Source: Balanoglossus misakiensis (lineage: Eukaryota > Hemichordata). Taken from it: a stretch of 64,000 bases of DNA. Positions 46,801 through 49,872 of the stretch are shown piece by piece. The position numbers and the translations under genes are program-made. The notes under the pieces were generated by a model. It did no database searches. It was not told the DNA's origin and was given only the letters and a program-made list of their open reading frames with translations. The stretch covers positions 2,604,001-2,668,000 of the forward strand of contig CM082578.2 of the NCBI GenBank assembly GCA_040954595.2, written 5' to 3'. Within the stretch, counting starts at the first letter, position 1. Every line of letters starts with the position of its first letter.

Positions 46801-47481
46801 CAAATTTTGGCGAAGATCTCTGAAAAAACTACCGCAACTAGTGTATCGAAACTTTACACGGTGGCGCTTTGTTATAATAGTTGTTCGTTGATCATAGTCT
46901 TAAATGCGAAAAGGTTTCCGACTAGGTATAAAGAGAAGAAAATCGCTTACCTGCGACAACTTTCCAAACGGCAATGGCGGACGCGGGGCGCCCCTAGTGG
47001 CGAAAATGTGTATATTGGATGTCACGCTTGAAAGAATCAGACGTAAAACTATACAGAACTATGCTCCACTATAAAGCATTTTCGGCTGTACTTAGTAGGC
47101 TGGATGTCACACTATGTGTTTAACACGTGCTTTACTTGGGGTTTGGATGCTCTACACATAATGTCTATGGAGGGCCTGAATAGGCTATTTCACCCAGAAT
47201 CTTGGTCAAATGGATTTTGCATTGAACTTTATAATTGTTAGAACAGTGCAGCCAACAGTAGAAACATTAGTCTTGTTGCCAACAATTACAATTTTGAGTG
47301 TAAGTGGATATCTTGTCAACGAATATCATCTGATCTTTTGTTTTTTTTTGTTTCAGAGTATGCAAATGATTTACTGCAGAAAGCATTCATCATTGGAATT
47401 AACACCAAGCTTGACACGGCACCCATCATAGCAGAGACTCTACAACTGTTGAATATGGAATCAGTCACAGTATATTCATAA
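1690..47481 (+). CDS. INTS1: INTS1, Integrator complex subunit 1, C-terminal portion in ~17 exons, damaged
   Basis: INTS1 is the large scaffold subunit of the nuclear Integrator complex, which cleaves snRNA 3' ends and attenuates paused RNA polymerase II. Conceptual exons match the alpha-helical C-terminal third of the animal protein: LIDWLELLDPEIV, LDFLWACIHIPKLWQGRD, GLLELLQPYVFQ, VNKFIEFLH, LQELDDISKRK, QHLPEFALLCQ and the very C-terminus LQLLNMESV. Exon phases join correctly except at three damaged points. There is an in-frame TGA at 4511-4513. A segment that I judge to be about 80-90 residues, by memory of vertebrate INTS1, is absent between the exons ending at 7615 and starting near 25824. 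A 7-bp tandem duplication at 38833-38846 shifts the frame. The upstream part of the gene lies before the window. A polyadenylation signal is at 47810. Introns hold nearly all the transposons and the exons of another gene. Confidence 0.88.
1917..2039. mobile_element. hAT-type MITE, AGTGTTTTTG ends
   Basis: The ends AGTGTTTTTGTCAAGG and CCTTAGCAAAAACACT are inverted and flanked by near-identical 8-mers (agtcatac / ggtcatac). A second copy lies at 38521-38661. Confidence 0.65.
2646..2767 (+). CDS. INTS1: INTS1 exon, acidic/basic linker (start ambiguous)
   Basis: The frame MQVDEKKDVGSK...SAKLILLK ends in phase 0 at donor AAA|gtaagt. The strong acceptor tttttttgcag at 2640 would put the exon out of this frame and meet a stop. 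An acceptor 5 bp downstream (atgag|G) joins the preceding phase-1 exon in frame. Either this weaker acceptor is used or there is a small indel here. Confidence 0.55.
2832..3035 (+). repeat. Diverged two-copy tandem repeat in an INTS1 intron
   Basis: Two copies of about 105 bp begin at tcatggtttctcagtcaa (about 2835 and 2944). Each continues through a shared tagtcacctc and gcaaggcttct. Confidence 0.7.
3384..3452 (+). CDS. INTS1: INTS1 exon
   Basis: Acceptor tttacag and donor TTG|gtatgt bound 23 codons in phase 0, LFSIGEHKVSASTERQYL and onward. Confidence 0.8.
3509..3703. mobile_element. TTAA MITE family 1, copy 1
   Basis: TTAAAGGTATATTGTCAC at one end is inverted as gtgactgtatacctTTAA at the other, with TTAA at both ends as in piggyBac-like MITEs. 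Other copies are at 5416-5606 and 37901-38089, all carrying gccaatcacag and ccatatgttctttagaa inside. Confidence 0.85.
3827..4006 (+). CDS. INTS1: INTS1 exon
   Basis: Acceptor ctcacacag, donor AGACAG|gtaatt, 60 codons in phase 0. It encodes LSREISRLKSF ... HIILAMQEILTSSDESQF ... CPLFSLLHQRQ, a helical INTS1 segment. Confidence 0.88.
4445..4577 (+). CDS. INTS1: INTS1 exon with in-frame TGA
   Basis: Acceptor tcatttag and donor CAAG|gtgagc. The frame reads KYLEKKKDMMRFVQLVSAIL, then TGA at 4511-4513, then continues in the same frame as SVFTKLLNQYEKVNRQQ. Phases fit both neighbours, so the exon is intact except for the stop. No usable donor/acceptor pair removes the TGA. Confidence 0.8.
5118..5243 (+). 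CDS. INTS1: INTS1 exon
   Basis: Acceptor ccttccag and donor AAAAAG|gtaaag. It encodes AKSLSSEKSPLKASGG ... VSEIIEAVSEGRMAVDRDM. Phase 1 in and phase 1 out. Confidence 0.87.
5416..5606. mobile_element. TTAA MITE family 1, copy 2
   Basis: Starts TTAAAGGTATATGGTCACC and ends gtgaccgtgtaccTTCAA. It has the same internal sequence as the copy at 3509-3703. Confidence 0.85.
5734..5887 (+). CDS. INTS1: INTS1 exon
   Basis: Acceptor attggcag and donor AACAA|gtaagt. It encodes VYHQLTGTNSSQLEEFLNKA ... ALSELLLQEQSRLIN. Confidence 0.88.
6070..6264. mobile_element. TTAA MITE family 2, copy 1
   Basis: TTAAAAGGGACAAAGTCTCTC is inverted as gtagagactttgtcccTTTAA. A diverged relative starts at 52821. Confidence 0.85.
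6462..6713 (+). CDS. INTS1: INTS1 exon
   Basis: Acceptor ttgttacag and donor ACCAG|gtgaga. It encodes GLLIDWLELLDPEIVQSCPQ, HQLLFVKTH, SAYLLALLSHQSNWQTLHKC and onward. This is one of the best-conserved INTS1 blocks. Confidence 0.93.
6941..7028 (+). CDS. INTS1: INTS1 exon
   Basis: Acceptor catttcag and donor CCAAAG|gtaaga. It encodes SIDSTAALDFLWACIHIPKL followed by WQGRDTKTPK, a hallmark INTS1 stretch. Confidence 0.93.
7404..7615 (+). CDS. INTS1: INTS1 exon, last before the gap in homology
   Basis: Acceptor atttacag and donor AATGG|gtaaga. It encodes KRTEEVIFNLSAKEV ... FILAELDNTSNDKTS ... RIPLLMNYCHGNKPVMRDV. It ends in phase 2. I find no exon downstream that continues it before the INTS1-like sequence at 25824. 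Confidence 0.9.
7820..8645 (-). mobile_element. Inverted-copy repeat element, left copy (one internal unit)
   Basis: Begins agaccatgagccagtagggg and runs in opposite orientation to the copy ending at 18794. The shared body includes gggtaacgtatgtagaaa, cgtcattacgtcatacttcc and ccctaggagataggtgc. Near 8500-8645 it holds a single ~168-bp unit that is present about five times in the other copy. A C-homopolymer lies at 7842-7860. Confidence 0.85.
9009..9152 (+). CDS. Gene X exon 1 (start codon)
   Basis: 48 codons from ATG to donor GTGAAG|gtgagc, phase 0. It contains the motifs FWSFGEDAGRV and CPFGSVIALS. Confidence 0.75.
9009..44031 (+). CDS. Unrecognised ~394-residue protein, 8 phased exons (gene X), interleaved with INTS1
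   Basis: Eight exons splice without frame conflict into one protein of about 394 residues. It starts MSLTFWSFGEDAGRVSV and ends NEHWQYTG followed by TGA. I do not recognise the family. Visible features are an acidic stretch (SDSEDSMEVDE, then WEEEEDLG), a Lys-rich region around YKSKK, a helical block encoded at 15999-16277 and a probable coiled coil (AQVQEKEDEINVLKETIK, then ISDLNEIIIQKDR). The start is the first ATG after upstream stops, in the context caaccATGAG. The last exon is followed by AATAAA at 44147 and 44741. The exons at 25448, 29540 and 43915 alternate with INTS1 exons on the same strand, which is most unusual. A nuclear or scaffold role is only a guess from composition. Confidence 0.7.
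9867..11051. mobile_element. Probable non-autonomous DNA element, CACGTG-containing ends
   Basis: TAAGTGCCTTTCTCACGTG at the left is inverted as CACGTGAGAAAGCCCTTA at the right. The left interior is GC-rich and itself palindromic (cgccgccccagcggcgg near 9893). No coding potential is seen. The target duplication is unclear. Confidence 0.55.
11068..11905 (+). repeat. Pair of direct repeats around CG-rich intron DNA
   Basis: gccgtatgtgccaaaactagcagtatt near 11093 recurs as gccgtatgttccaaaactggcagtatt near 11874. Between and just after them are repeated acgcgtacgc words (11280-11330, 11535, 11950-11990). No gene is seen. Confidence 0.5.
12528..12748 (+). CDS. Gene X exon 2
   Basis: Acceptor ctattcacag and donor GGAAG|gtaaat. 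It encodes ITFSSSKVLEYNIMEYHEG ... NPFNELAFIDNATLFVD ... and an acidic end. It enters in phase 0 and leaves in phase 2. Confidence 0.72.
12981..15013 (+). mobile_element. Hairpin-headed repeat element, copy A
   Basis: The 5' end is a 32-bp hairpin (12981-13012) with a 14-bp stem GGGGACCAAGCGCC and loop tgag. A pyrimidine-rich tract follows, then conserved gaccatgtggccaaaatcgcc and caaggtcctaggcc blocks. About four diverged ~240-bp units come next, each marked by a cacctg...tgcataccta-type sequence (near 13926, 14184, 14418, 14650). The 3' end has gattgggccccttc and a small hairpin GCTGcttgCAGC (15001-15012). It has no coding potential. Helentron-type derivation is an inference. Confidence 0.8.
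15449..15650 (+). CDS. Gene X exon 3
   Basis: Acceptor ttttttag and donor AAAAAG|gtaagc. It encodes STPVTMDWEEEEDLGRFWEI ... SILEKYGNH ... RTWSEDARRIIQDFPENK and a Lys-rich end. Confidence 0.75.
15999..16277 (+). CDS. Gene X exon 4
   Basis: 93 codons in phase 0 between acceptor cttttgcag and donor ACTCAG|gtaagt. Mainly helical: LFSNQLFSLSKRMVKLYNEG, LKGLRNASNICKQTMF, LIGFLNQLIDQKITVQQF. Confidence 0.78.
17009..17104 (+). CDS. Gene X exon 5, coiled-coil segment
   Basis: Acceptor gccatgcaag and donor GAGAAG|gtgagt, 32 codons in phase 0. It encodes AQVQEKEDEINVLKETIKNN with heptad-like spacing. Confidence 0.68.
17270..18794 (+). mobile_element. Inverted-copy repeat element, right copy with ~168-bp tandem array
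   Basis: This is the inverted relative of 7820-8645. It contains about five tandem ~168-bp units, each marked by ctaaaaatgacctttttgg (about 17443, 17613, 17780, 17947, 18117). A body collinear with the left copy follows, ending in cccctactggctcatggtct. Gene X exons 1-5 lie between the two inverted copies. Confidence 0.85.
18796..18844 (+). repeat. 49-bp repeat abutting element C, second copy at 25649
   Basis: ggctccagccaatcagagag...caaacatattgtaatt recurs nearly identically at about 25649-25697, on the other side of the intervening element. Confidence 0.75.
20580..22760. repeat. Long inverted repeat inside the Harbinger-like insertion
   Basis: The arm 20580-20825 (acttggctcagatgtgtgtt ... 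tagcgagccac ... ctatttgatac) returns inverted at about 22515-22760. The arms are ~245 bp and the spacer is ~1.7 kb with no convincing coding sequence. Confidence 0.75.
23573..24637 (+). repeat. Three tandem ~355-bp repeats
   Basis: Units start at cctaattaacataaattag at 23573, 23929 and 24283. They are almost identical and contain tattatggtgttga and gaaattatgacgtcacaaat. The third runs into the right end of the Harbinger-like element. Confidence 0.92.
25448..25510 (+). CDS. Gene X exon 6, coiled-coil segment
   Basis: Acceptor tttctcag and donor GAGCAG|gtaggc, 21 codons in phase 0 (ISDLNEIIIQKDRVM). It lies 310 bp upstream of an INTS1-coding exon. Confidence 0.6.
25824..26006 (+). CDS. INTS1: INTS1 exon, 5' boundary abnormal
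   Basis: Encodes MISAALKGRVHLTF, HHLLFFSHILGLLELLQPYV, a very clear INTS1 block, and ends at AGG|gtaaga in phase 0. The only good upstream acceptor (atttcag at 25819) is followed at once by an in-frame TAA (25821-25823). A second acceptor at 25839 would drop four conserved residues. The true exon seems to have lost its 5' part. Confidence 0.88.
26819..27235 (+). repeat. 208-bp tandem duplication inside copy B
   Basis: Both units run from agcagaccaatgattttctt to gtatgggaccaaaatact with few differences. Copy A has one unit. Confidence 0.9.
27821..28515. mobile_element. Harbinger-like MITE inserted in copy B
   Basis: Ends GGCTGCATTCACAAA and TTTGTGAATGCAGCC are perfect inverted repeats flanked by TTA (27818-27820, 28516-28518). 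Copy A reads uninterrupted caagttatgggcg at the same place. The interior has G- and C-homopolymer runs and no ORF. Confidence 0.92.
29540..29602 (+). CDS. Gene X exon 7 (small)
   Basis: Acceptor agacttttag and donor AGACAG|gtaata, 21 codons in phase 0 (FKSESVQVQTSGTRKYVL). It sits between repeat copy B and the DIRS element. Its short length makes this tentative. Confidence 0.5.
29814..31792 (-). pseudogene. DIRS tyrosine recombinase, interrupted
   Basis: The N-terminal SAM-like domain lies at 31792-31583 (LRKLHNFCLDNGVPF). After the insertion, the catalytic domain carries the first arginine in LMLRPSDIA and a second arginine in KDFRPTGAT. It ends in GRWKTRSVFMEHYVH, where the tryptophan and the nucleophilic tyrosine region of such recombinases lie. 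An in-frame TAA near 31585, the 1042-bp insertion and a frame change near 30030 show it is dead. Confidence 0.85.
30473..31514. mobile_element. 1042-bp DNA element inside the DIRS recombinase gene
   Basis: CAGTCCCTGTTCACTCCAT at 30473 is inverted at 31514, with about 34 bp of similarity, and the element is flanked by ATAAC on both sides (30468-30472, 31515-31519). Its termini contain a small palindrome, actccataaatggag. A third, internal copy of the terminal sequence lies at about 31396-31426. Positions 31160-31372 resemble part of repeat copies A and B (for example gaaatacgtaaacag, cgttttattgaattacgct). No transposase is present. Confidence 0.82.
31750..32688 (-). pseudogene. DIRS RNase H and linker region
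   Basis: The block NYRELMAILLALKSFG followed by VQVLTDNITATAYVN and DNQHADRLSR is the RNase H fold of DIRS/Gypsy-type elements. A region typical of DIRS pol follows (HTIDRFASMHN, FFDPMSSGIDAL). The frame continues into the hAT insertion site at 32689, where the DASQTGWG block of RNase H lies just downstream on the minus strand. It is separated from the RT half by 3 kb. Confidence 0.85.
32697..35741 (-). mobile_element. hAT DNA transposon, apparently autonomous
   Basis: The element is 3045 bp. Inverted ends are AGTGTTTTCTCCAGG at 32697 and CCTGGAGAAAACACT at 35741. The exact 8-bp target duplication gccattcc lies at 32689-32696 and 35742-35749. Removing the element plus one duplication joins the DIRS reading frame again. 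It carries a 763-codon transposase without stops. Confidence 0.95.
33010..35253 (-). CDS. hAT-family transposase (ZBED/ZNF862-like), intact
   Basis: This cut-and-paste transposase gives 8-bp target duplications. From the N-terminus there is a basic start (MKRNRLITSFFK), an acidic linker, and a BED/TTF-type zinc-finger region with CKVCRDAG and later TLRRHAENGKH. The RNase H-like core follows: FYSLLTDESTDIS carries the first catalytic Asp and MIGFGSDGASVMTG the second. HCVAHRLAL comes next and the C-terminal hAT dimerisation domain has NTAICERGFSAQNKVKTSLR. I chose the methionine before KRNRLITSFF. The frame is open 16 codons further upstream. Full length for the family and no lesions. Confidence 0.93.
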   Translation of the reverse strand: MKRNRLITSFFKHGSGEGSSLTEKNDQQSNCDVPFTDVSRDVQTVGTAAESENLGTEKTCDEVDSDSDDDGGQLSTKKRKKESRWQDCWQRVYPWLEKPEGDHGMRCKVCRDAGKDNSFTSEKGCTNFRTSTLRRHAENGKHKDALVEMSLRSNLKTAVSNAVTQKEDAILVAMKAVYWLAKEAVATDKYASLLDLLTAARCEPVNHLDAGKNATYRSHTTAEELQQAIADTIKADVVEQIKNCEFYSLLTDESTDISTSGRLVVYVRCVTGNFDVASHFLGDFYIVEKDASSLTEKLIETVDENRLEKAKMIGFGSDGASVMTGAKNGVSAKLKDVNPFLLNIHCVAHRLALCTSQAASSVEYLKEYKTILTNLFYYFKQSSLRSSRLKEVEDMLESPRLKVKEIHDVRWFAFYDALQTVYRSWNALVTYFDGQSSSKDPKAVGLYNKLTQYKFLAVMYFLMDVIPIVTRLNLIFQKDSIDIAAIQPTVATTIDQLTQIKDGTVTGFYTSKLAEDLDTDNNCTLMGHNIVNKGKQEKLVSDVKAAFVGNLIDNIKTRFPTEGTGVISAFDVLAMRDISFVAKEQLSNHGNDKLEILIAHFGTERINKEGQVCSPIIKPDETRYEWSVIKSLVLQQAYPRDDFVTLWKFVQSNHKDTVPNLIVLAKIAVVLPVNTAICERGFSAQNKVKTSLRNRLEESAINRLLTILIEGPPLLEFNGEKALKLWKNAKSRRIFSVHAVSGSSSQA
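35750..36802 (-). pseudogene. DIRS reverse transcriptase, one frameshift
   Basis: The N-terminal half (36802-36395) has CVPKKGGKLRLIVDLHKLN. The C-terminal half (from 36400 down) has LDIKNGFHYIPVH, LPFGLSASPYFFYK and the catalytic YVDD in RLVIYVDDILVM. The two halves lie in different frames, joined near 36400-36410 at HDN/DHLIT. They copy the element's RNA into DNA in intact relatives. Confidence 0.88.
36852..37826 (-). CDS. DIRS gag-like ORF
   Basis: 324 codons without stops. The N-terminal coiled coil (IRERLDDIEKDNDQVHQQIN) is followed by a Ser/Gln-rich linker, a helical core (LPSELKLADSKRG ... YLETSFRLLSTVT) and an Arg/Gln/Tyr-rich C-terminus (YRRDSRGNRSQRRYN). Position and orientation upstream of RT support a nucleocapsid-type role. 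An internal start at MTEGSGKS is also possible. No zinc knuckle is seen. Confidence 0.7.
   Translation of the reverse strand: MFLPSALTLDRNIMTEGSGKSQILTALDGIRERLDDIEKDNDQVHQQINRIEEKVQFQDQTRRHQSFGAIGGDTRHVASSYTYQRASSTVTSDQPDQTSQLPSAQTETPQGNSSPVATNYASGDVQGDFNTLKDSLTKICLPSELKLADSKRGIKRDDQPTYNIVSKSARYLETSFRLLSTVTTQTIREEDLQDLFTIQLAHLKYLQDEYAALVVQGQYNRNTSRIFRSLQSHTSGLSPEALASLRTATQLAAAGTTPRDQQQPSQGYRRDSRGNRSQRRYNYNSDVYINSSLIEQSLHSALKRVSKEIPNRAAKEMVDPMAIS
37901..38089. mobile_element. TTAA MITE family 1, copy 3
   Basis: Starts TTAAAGGTATACGGTCACCC and ends gtgactgtatacCTTAA. It lies next to the gag end of the DIRS element. Confidence 0.85.
38301..38425 (+). CDS. INTS1: INTS1 exon
   Basis: Acceptor tttcacag and donor TTACA|gtgagt. 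It encodes EYGRQKTVALVVNKFIEFLH then LLEKHANIL, continuing in phase from the exon at 25824. Confidence 0.93.
38521..38661. mobile_element. hAT-type MITE, second copy
   Basis: AGTGTTTTTGCTAAGG is inverted as ccttaacaaaaacact. It is related to 1917-2039 in inverted orientation. Confidence 0.65.
38794..39039 (+). CDS. INTS1: INTS1 exon with 7-bp frameshifting duplication
   Basis: Acceptor ttccatag and donor TTGAAG|gtaaat. The frame starts DLCNYYPDLSILKAL, then the doubled ggcccta (38833-38846) shifts it. Skipping one copy restores LVASVALPSRSAKDSQ and the end LKMKLGSGSSLE, both INTS1-like and in phase with the next exon. Confidence 0.88.
39542..39612 (+). CDS. INTS1: INTS1 exon
   Basis: Acceptor tttttcacag and donor TTCACC|gtaagt. 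It encodes EILEGLQELDDISKRKVDTL. Confidence 0.92.
39862..39904 (+). CDS. INTS1: INTS1 exon (short)
   Basis: Acceptor catgacag. It encodes TELMQLMSDGYSQC and joins in phase 1 to the exon at 42002 if the donor is TGCA|gtagtg. A Tc1-like element begins only 15 bp after this donor. Confidence 0.75.
39920..41708 (-). mobile_element. Tc1/mariner-like transposon, complete ends
   Basis: 1789 bp, with perfect 28-bp inverted ends beginning CAGACCCGCCAATAAGTAT and TA on both sides (39918-39919, 41709-41710). It carries one transposase gene with a single nonsense codon. Confidence 0.96.
40213..41262 (-). pseudogene. Tc1-like DD34E transposase, one in-frame TGA
   Basis: The start MPKVRELPEFVKGQIEAL leads a helix-turn-helix (NREIARQLGISEGSVRY), a GRPRRTT hook and a second DNA-binding helix region. 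The catalytic core has VVWSDESKF (first Asp), FQQDNAPVH (second Asp) and LSPIENLWE (Glu). The only lesion is TGA at 40432-40434, where family members normally have Trp before PAQSPDLSP. About 350 codons overall, usual for the family, so loss of function looks recent. Confidence 0.94.
42002..42178 (+). CDS. INTS1: INTS1 exon
   Basis: Acceptor cgtcttggaag and donor CCAAG|gtgagg. It encodes AYRLLVLHLSDFLLFV, LLPAIIDCLDSSDQSVVNVA, LQHLPEFALLC. Confidence 0.92.
43110..43560 (+). repeat. ~228-bp tandem duplication in the left arm
   Basis: tctttatacctagtc...cgtacctcgtatta occurs twice in a row (from about 43110 and from about 43331). The right arm has one unit. Confidence 0.9.
43915..44031 (+). CDS. 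Gene X terminal exon
   Basis: Acceptor ctattttag, 38 codons in phase 0 (DHLFDIENRRRTAKHKPIGL ... MNEHWQYTG), then TGA. Basic and hydrophilic. AATAAA at 44147 and 44741 give plausible 3' ends. Confidence 0.62.
   Translation, partial: DHLFDIENRRRTAKHKPIGLSDQHATSKLMNEHWQYTG
44147..44746 (+). promoter_or_regulatory. Candidate polyadenylation signals for gene X
   Basis: AATAAA at 44147-44152 and at 44741-44746, the latter followed by a TG-rich stretch. Confidence 0.5.
45216..45358. mobile_element. Near-perfect hairpin MITE
   Basis: Arms of ~50 bp at 45216-45266 and 45308-45358 pair almost fully (caataaaacacccccggcc / gctgggggtgtttcattg) around a ~40-bp loop. Confidence 0.85.
45755..46261 (-). 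pseudogene. Decayed C2H2 zinc-finger gene fragment
   Basis: Two good fingers come first, CNVCQKTFKTCTGLCKHFRVH and CSFCGKGFHERVRLDEHKSSH, joined by a TGEKPY-like linker. After a frame break near 46010-46030 two broken fingers follow. One lost its first cysteine (YLWGKKYPSKLGMQQHHRSFH). The other has Tyr in place of the second cysteine (CNKYGKTF...HLLVH). No intact upstream exon is visible. Originally a DNA-binding protein fragment. Confidence 0.75.
46472..46592. mobile_element. 121-bp hAT-type palindromic MITE
   Basis: CACAGGTGCTCGTGGAC and its inverse end a near-perfect hairpin with ~48-bp arms (gtcacaggggagagcgaatg). The exact 8-bp duplication atcaaatc lies at 46464-46471 and 46593-46600. 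Confidence 0.92.
47357..47481 (+). CDS. INTS1: INTS1 terminal exon with stop
   Basis: Acceptor tttgtttcag. It encodes EYANDLLQKAFIIGI ... IIAETLQLLNMESVTVYS, then TAA. This matches the conserved INTS1 C-terminus and joins in phase from 42178 (CAA-G|AG-TAT). Confidence 0.93.
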
Positions 47482-47809
47482 AGTGAACTCTCTTACATGG
47501 ACTTTAATAGTAGCGGGGAAAAATATCTCTCAGATCTTGTCGCTTTTCATTTTATATAAACACTACTGCACACAGCAGTTCTTCATGAAGATAGAGTCTT
47601 TTCTTTGCTTTTTGTGATGGACCCTCATACATGCCCACACTGTCAGTCATAGGTCAACTGACATCTGAGGCTCAGTTATAGATTTTTCTCTATTCTAAAT
47701 CCACTGTGCATATTGAATTTTGAAAGAAAAAAATTACATTTCATTGAGTGATATGGACACTGATATGGAGAGATCATTGCTTGATTTAAATATTCATGCA
47801 AAGATTAAG

Positions 47810-47815
47810 AATAAA
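47810..47815 (+). promoter_or_regulatory. INTS1 polyadenylation signal
   Basis: AATAAA 329 bp after the INTS1 stop. No other signal lies between. Confidence 0.65.
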
Positions 47816-47829
47816 GAGCATTTATAAGA

Positions 47830-48640
47830 CAAGACACCATCGTGTGATTCGATATTCTGTTTTTAATCTGTTACTTCCGTGTTGATTCTTTGTGAGGCAG
47901 ACGTTAAAAAGGCAGACATACATACATGCTTGCATACATAAATAAATACACACAAGGGTGAGTTGGCGATCGTCGTCATGGATTGATGGCAGCTCAGTTG
48001 AGTTGTTGAACTTGAAAAAAATGTTAATCCTCTTTTTGCACTAGTTTGCCGAAATTAGTGAGATTTGGAGTTTCCTATCCAGTAAAGTTTCTCTGTTTAC
48101 AAGTCAAGCTTTGTATGAAATTAGAATAGGTACTGAGTTTAACAAAAAATGTAACTTTTGTGCCGTGTTTTGTTTGTGTATCACATGAGAATGCCCTCGG
48201 CGCAGTACAAACTGCTTAGCCAGGCGAGATCTCTCTTGGAGTTCTGAAAATTGTCTCAGTATTAGACTTCGAGATGCTCTAAATACTCCCGATTCTGTTC
48301 TGGATGATAGTACTTGCAGTAATAGTTCAGGCAAAAGTTGTCATGTTTAGTGGTGGGATACATTAGTTGGTCTGCTGGTTGGATGATGAAGGTGATGAAG
48401 AGACGGGTGTGAGCGTGAATTGGTGATTTTGGATGGAATTTCTGGCGTTCTCACAACCCATATCCAACACTAAACTGATGTTCTGACACAGTCGCCAAAA
48501 TTCTATACTTGTCTAGTTACTTGAACCATGCACTCGTCTTCGATTACTCCACCACACTCGTTCGGAATGCCTAGGGAAAATATTATCCATAATTGTCTTT
48601 TTTTAAAGTTCTTATTTGGCTTTACCAGGCTTGTCAGTGT
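47830..48640. other. Intergenic, no gene recognised
   Basis: A minus-strand open stretch at 48104-48334 (PELLLQVLSSRTESGVF...) has no recognisable domain. I could not join it to the p40phox-like gene. Confidence 0.4.
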
Positions 48641-48646
48641 GTCCAA

Positions 48647-48949
48647 CTAGTCAATCACAATGTCCACAGCTCTGAATGTCTTGGATGGTCCGATATAGCT
48701 GCCAACAACTTTCAAGAACCTGGTCGTGTGAATCGGAATCGGATCCTCATTTTCCAATATGTCGGGTAGCATCATGATCTCGTCGAAACACTCCACGCTG
48801 TGCGTTAAGACAATATCGTATACGGCGTCGTTGTAAGCCATGATTTGAGCAGAGGAACAAACCCATGGCTGAGAACGGAATGGATGCCCGGCTTCGAGGC
48901 CACGATACACGATGACCAGAAGAGCAGATACGACAAACAGCAACCTCAT
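48647..48949 (-). CDS. Hypothetical small secreted protein, 100 aa
   Basis: The ORF begins MRLLFVVSALLVIVYRGLEA, a convincing signal peptide with a short basic start, a hydrophobic core and a cleavage region near Ala-Gly. The mature part is about 80 residues, acidic, with two cysteines (WVCSS and VECFDE) that could pair. Just upstream on the minus strand, ttcttctacag|gtaaac resembles an acceptor, so a 5' non-coding exon is likely. It ends ...VDIVID then TAG. I do not recognise a family. It lies downstream of, and in the same direction as, the p40phox-like gene. Confidence 0.55.
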   Translation of the reverse strand: MRLLFVVSALLVIVYRGLEAGHPFRSQPWVCSSAQIMAYNDAVYDIVLTHSVECFDEIMMLPDILENEDPIPIHTTRFLKVVGSYIGPSKTFRAVDIVID

Positions 48950-49810
48950 TGTACGTGTTTACCTGTAGAAGAAAGAATTATTTCTCCATAAAGGTTTATA
49001 CCATCAGGGACAAACTCCTATACGAAGAAGTACGTTAGGAAACTGTTTATGTCCAATGGATGCCCCAATCAAACAACGATAATATTTCATTTAGATTTCA
49101 ATGCAGCTACAAAACCGGCTTTATGCATTCTTTTATTTCGATCATGGCAATTAATTTTATGGCAGAATGGACACAGCGAAAAAAAAAAAAAACAATTTTG
49201 CCGAAAATGGGGCATTATTCATGTCTTTTCTCCGCAACAGAAATGCATATCCCCGCAACGAATTAATCTACATCAGTCTTGCTCCAAAACTTCGTGACAT
49301 TGAAATGCGCCCACGTATAGAACGTCCTGTGCACGCGACGCTAATGACATCATCGCTCTGCTACAAACATCACCATATAAAAACTGCACGGAAATATACT
49401 TACCCCTTCTTACTGCGTAGTGATTAGCTTTGAAAGTGTGAAACGAACGCTTACATGCATCTCTAGGATGAATTCTTTTGTGTTTGCACGAATTTTATAA
49501 ATGCCTTGCAAATTATTGGAGTATACTGTCACCATATGTGTGTTATTCAAAAATATCGGGAAGTTTTTTTCTAAATAGCTTATATTAAAACATGACAAAG
49601 TGTAAAAAATAGAAGTTATACAGAAGAATGCTGGTCGACTTTTTTCAGTTTAATATGTGCCACGCATACACCTGGGTGTCCCCCTTGATGAGAAAATGTA
49701 CTCCCATACATAGCTGCTCTCAGACATATATCCCTCACACTAACTTACAGCCCTACATCACAGGATGGACATCTGACGGACTGTGCCTATAATCTGTGCA
49801 TCATACACAC

Positions 49811-49872
49811 CTTATATTTCCTTCATAGTGACATCTTATAACAACGGTCGGAGTGTCGTCCTCCCACTCATC
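49811..49872 (-). CDS. NCF4: NCF4-like exon, start of PB1
   Basis: Acceptor gtgtttcag, DEWEDDTPTVVIRCHYEGNI, donor ATAAG|gtgtgt. It leaves in phase 2 with no following exon recognised. Confidence 0.75.

Larger units (their letters stand above)
42868..47178. mobile_element. 4.3-kb element with long inverted terminal arms
   Basis: The end CAGGCCCTCCATAGACATT is inverted at 47178 and flanked by AATAG on both sides (42863-42867, 47179-47183). The right arm is 46631-47178. The left arm is 42868-43634 and differs by a ~228-bp tandem duplication. The arms are almost identical. The interior holds the last exon of gene X, a decayed zinc-finger gene and two small hairpin elements. No transposase is recognised. 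Confidence 0.85.
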
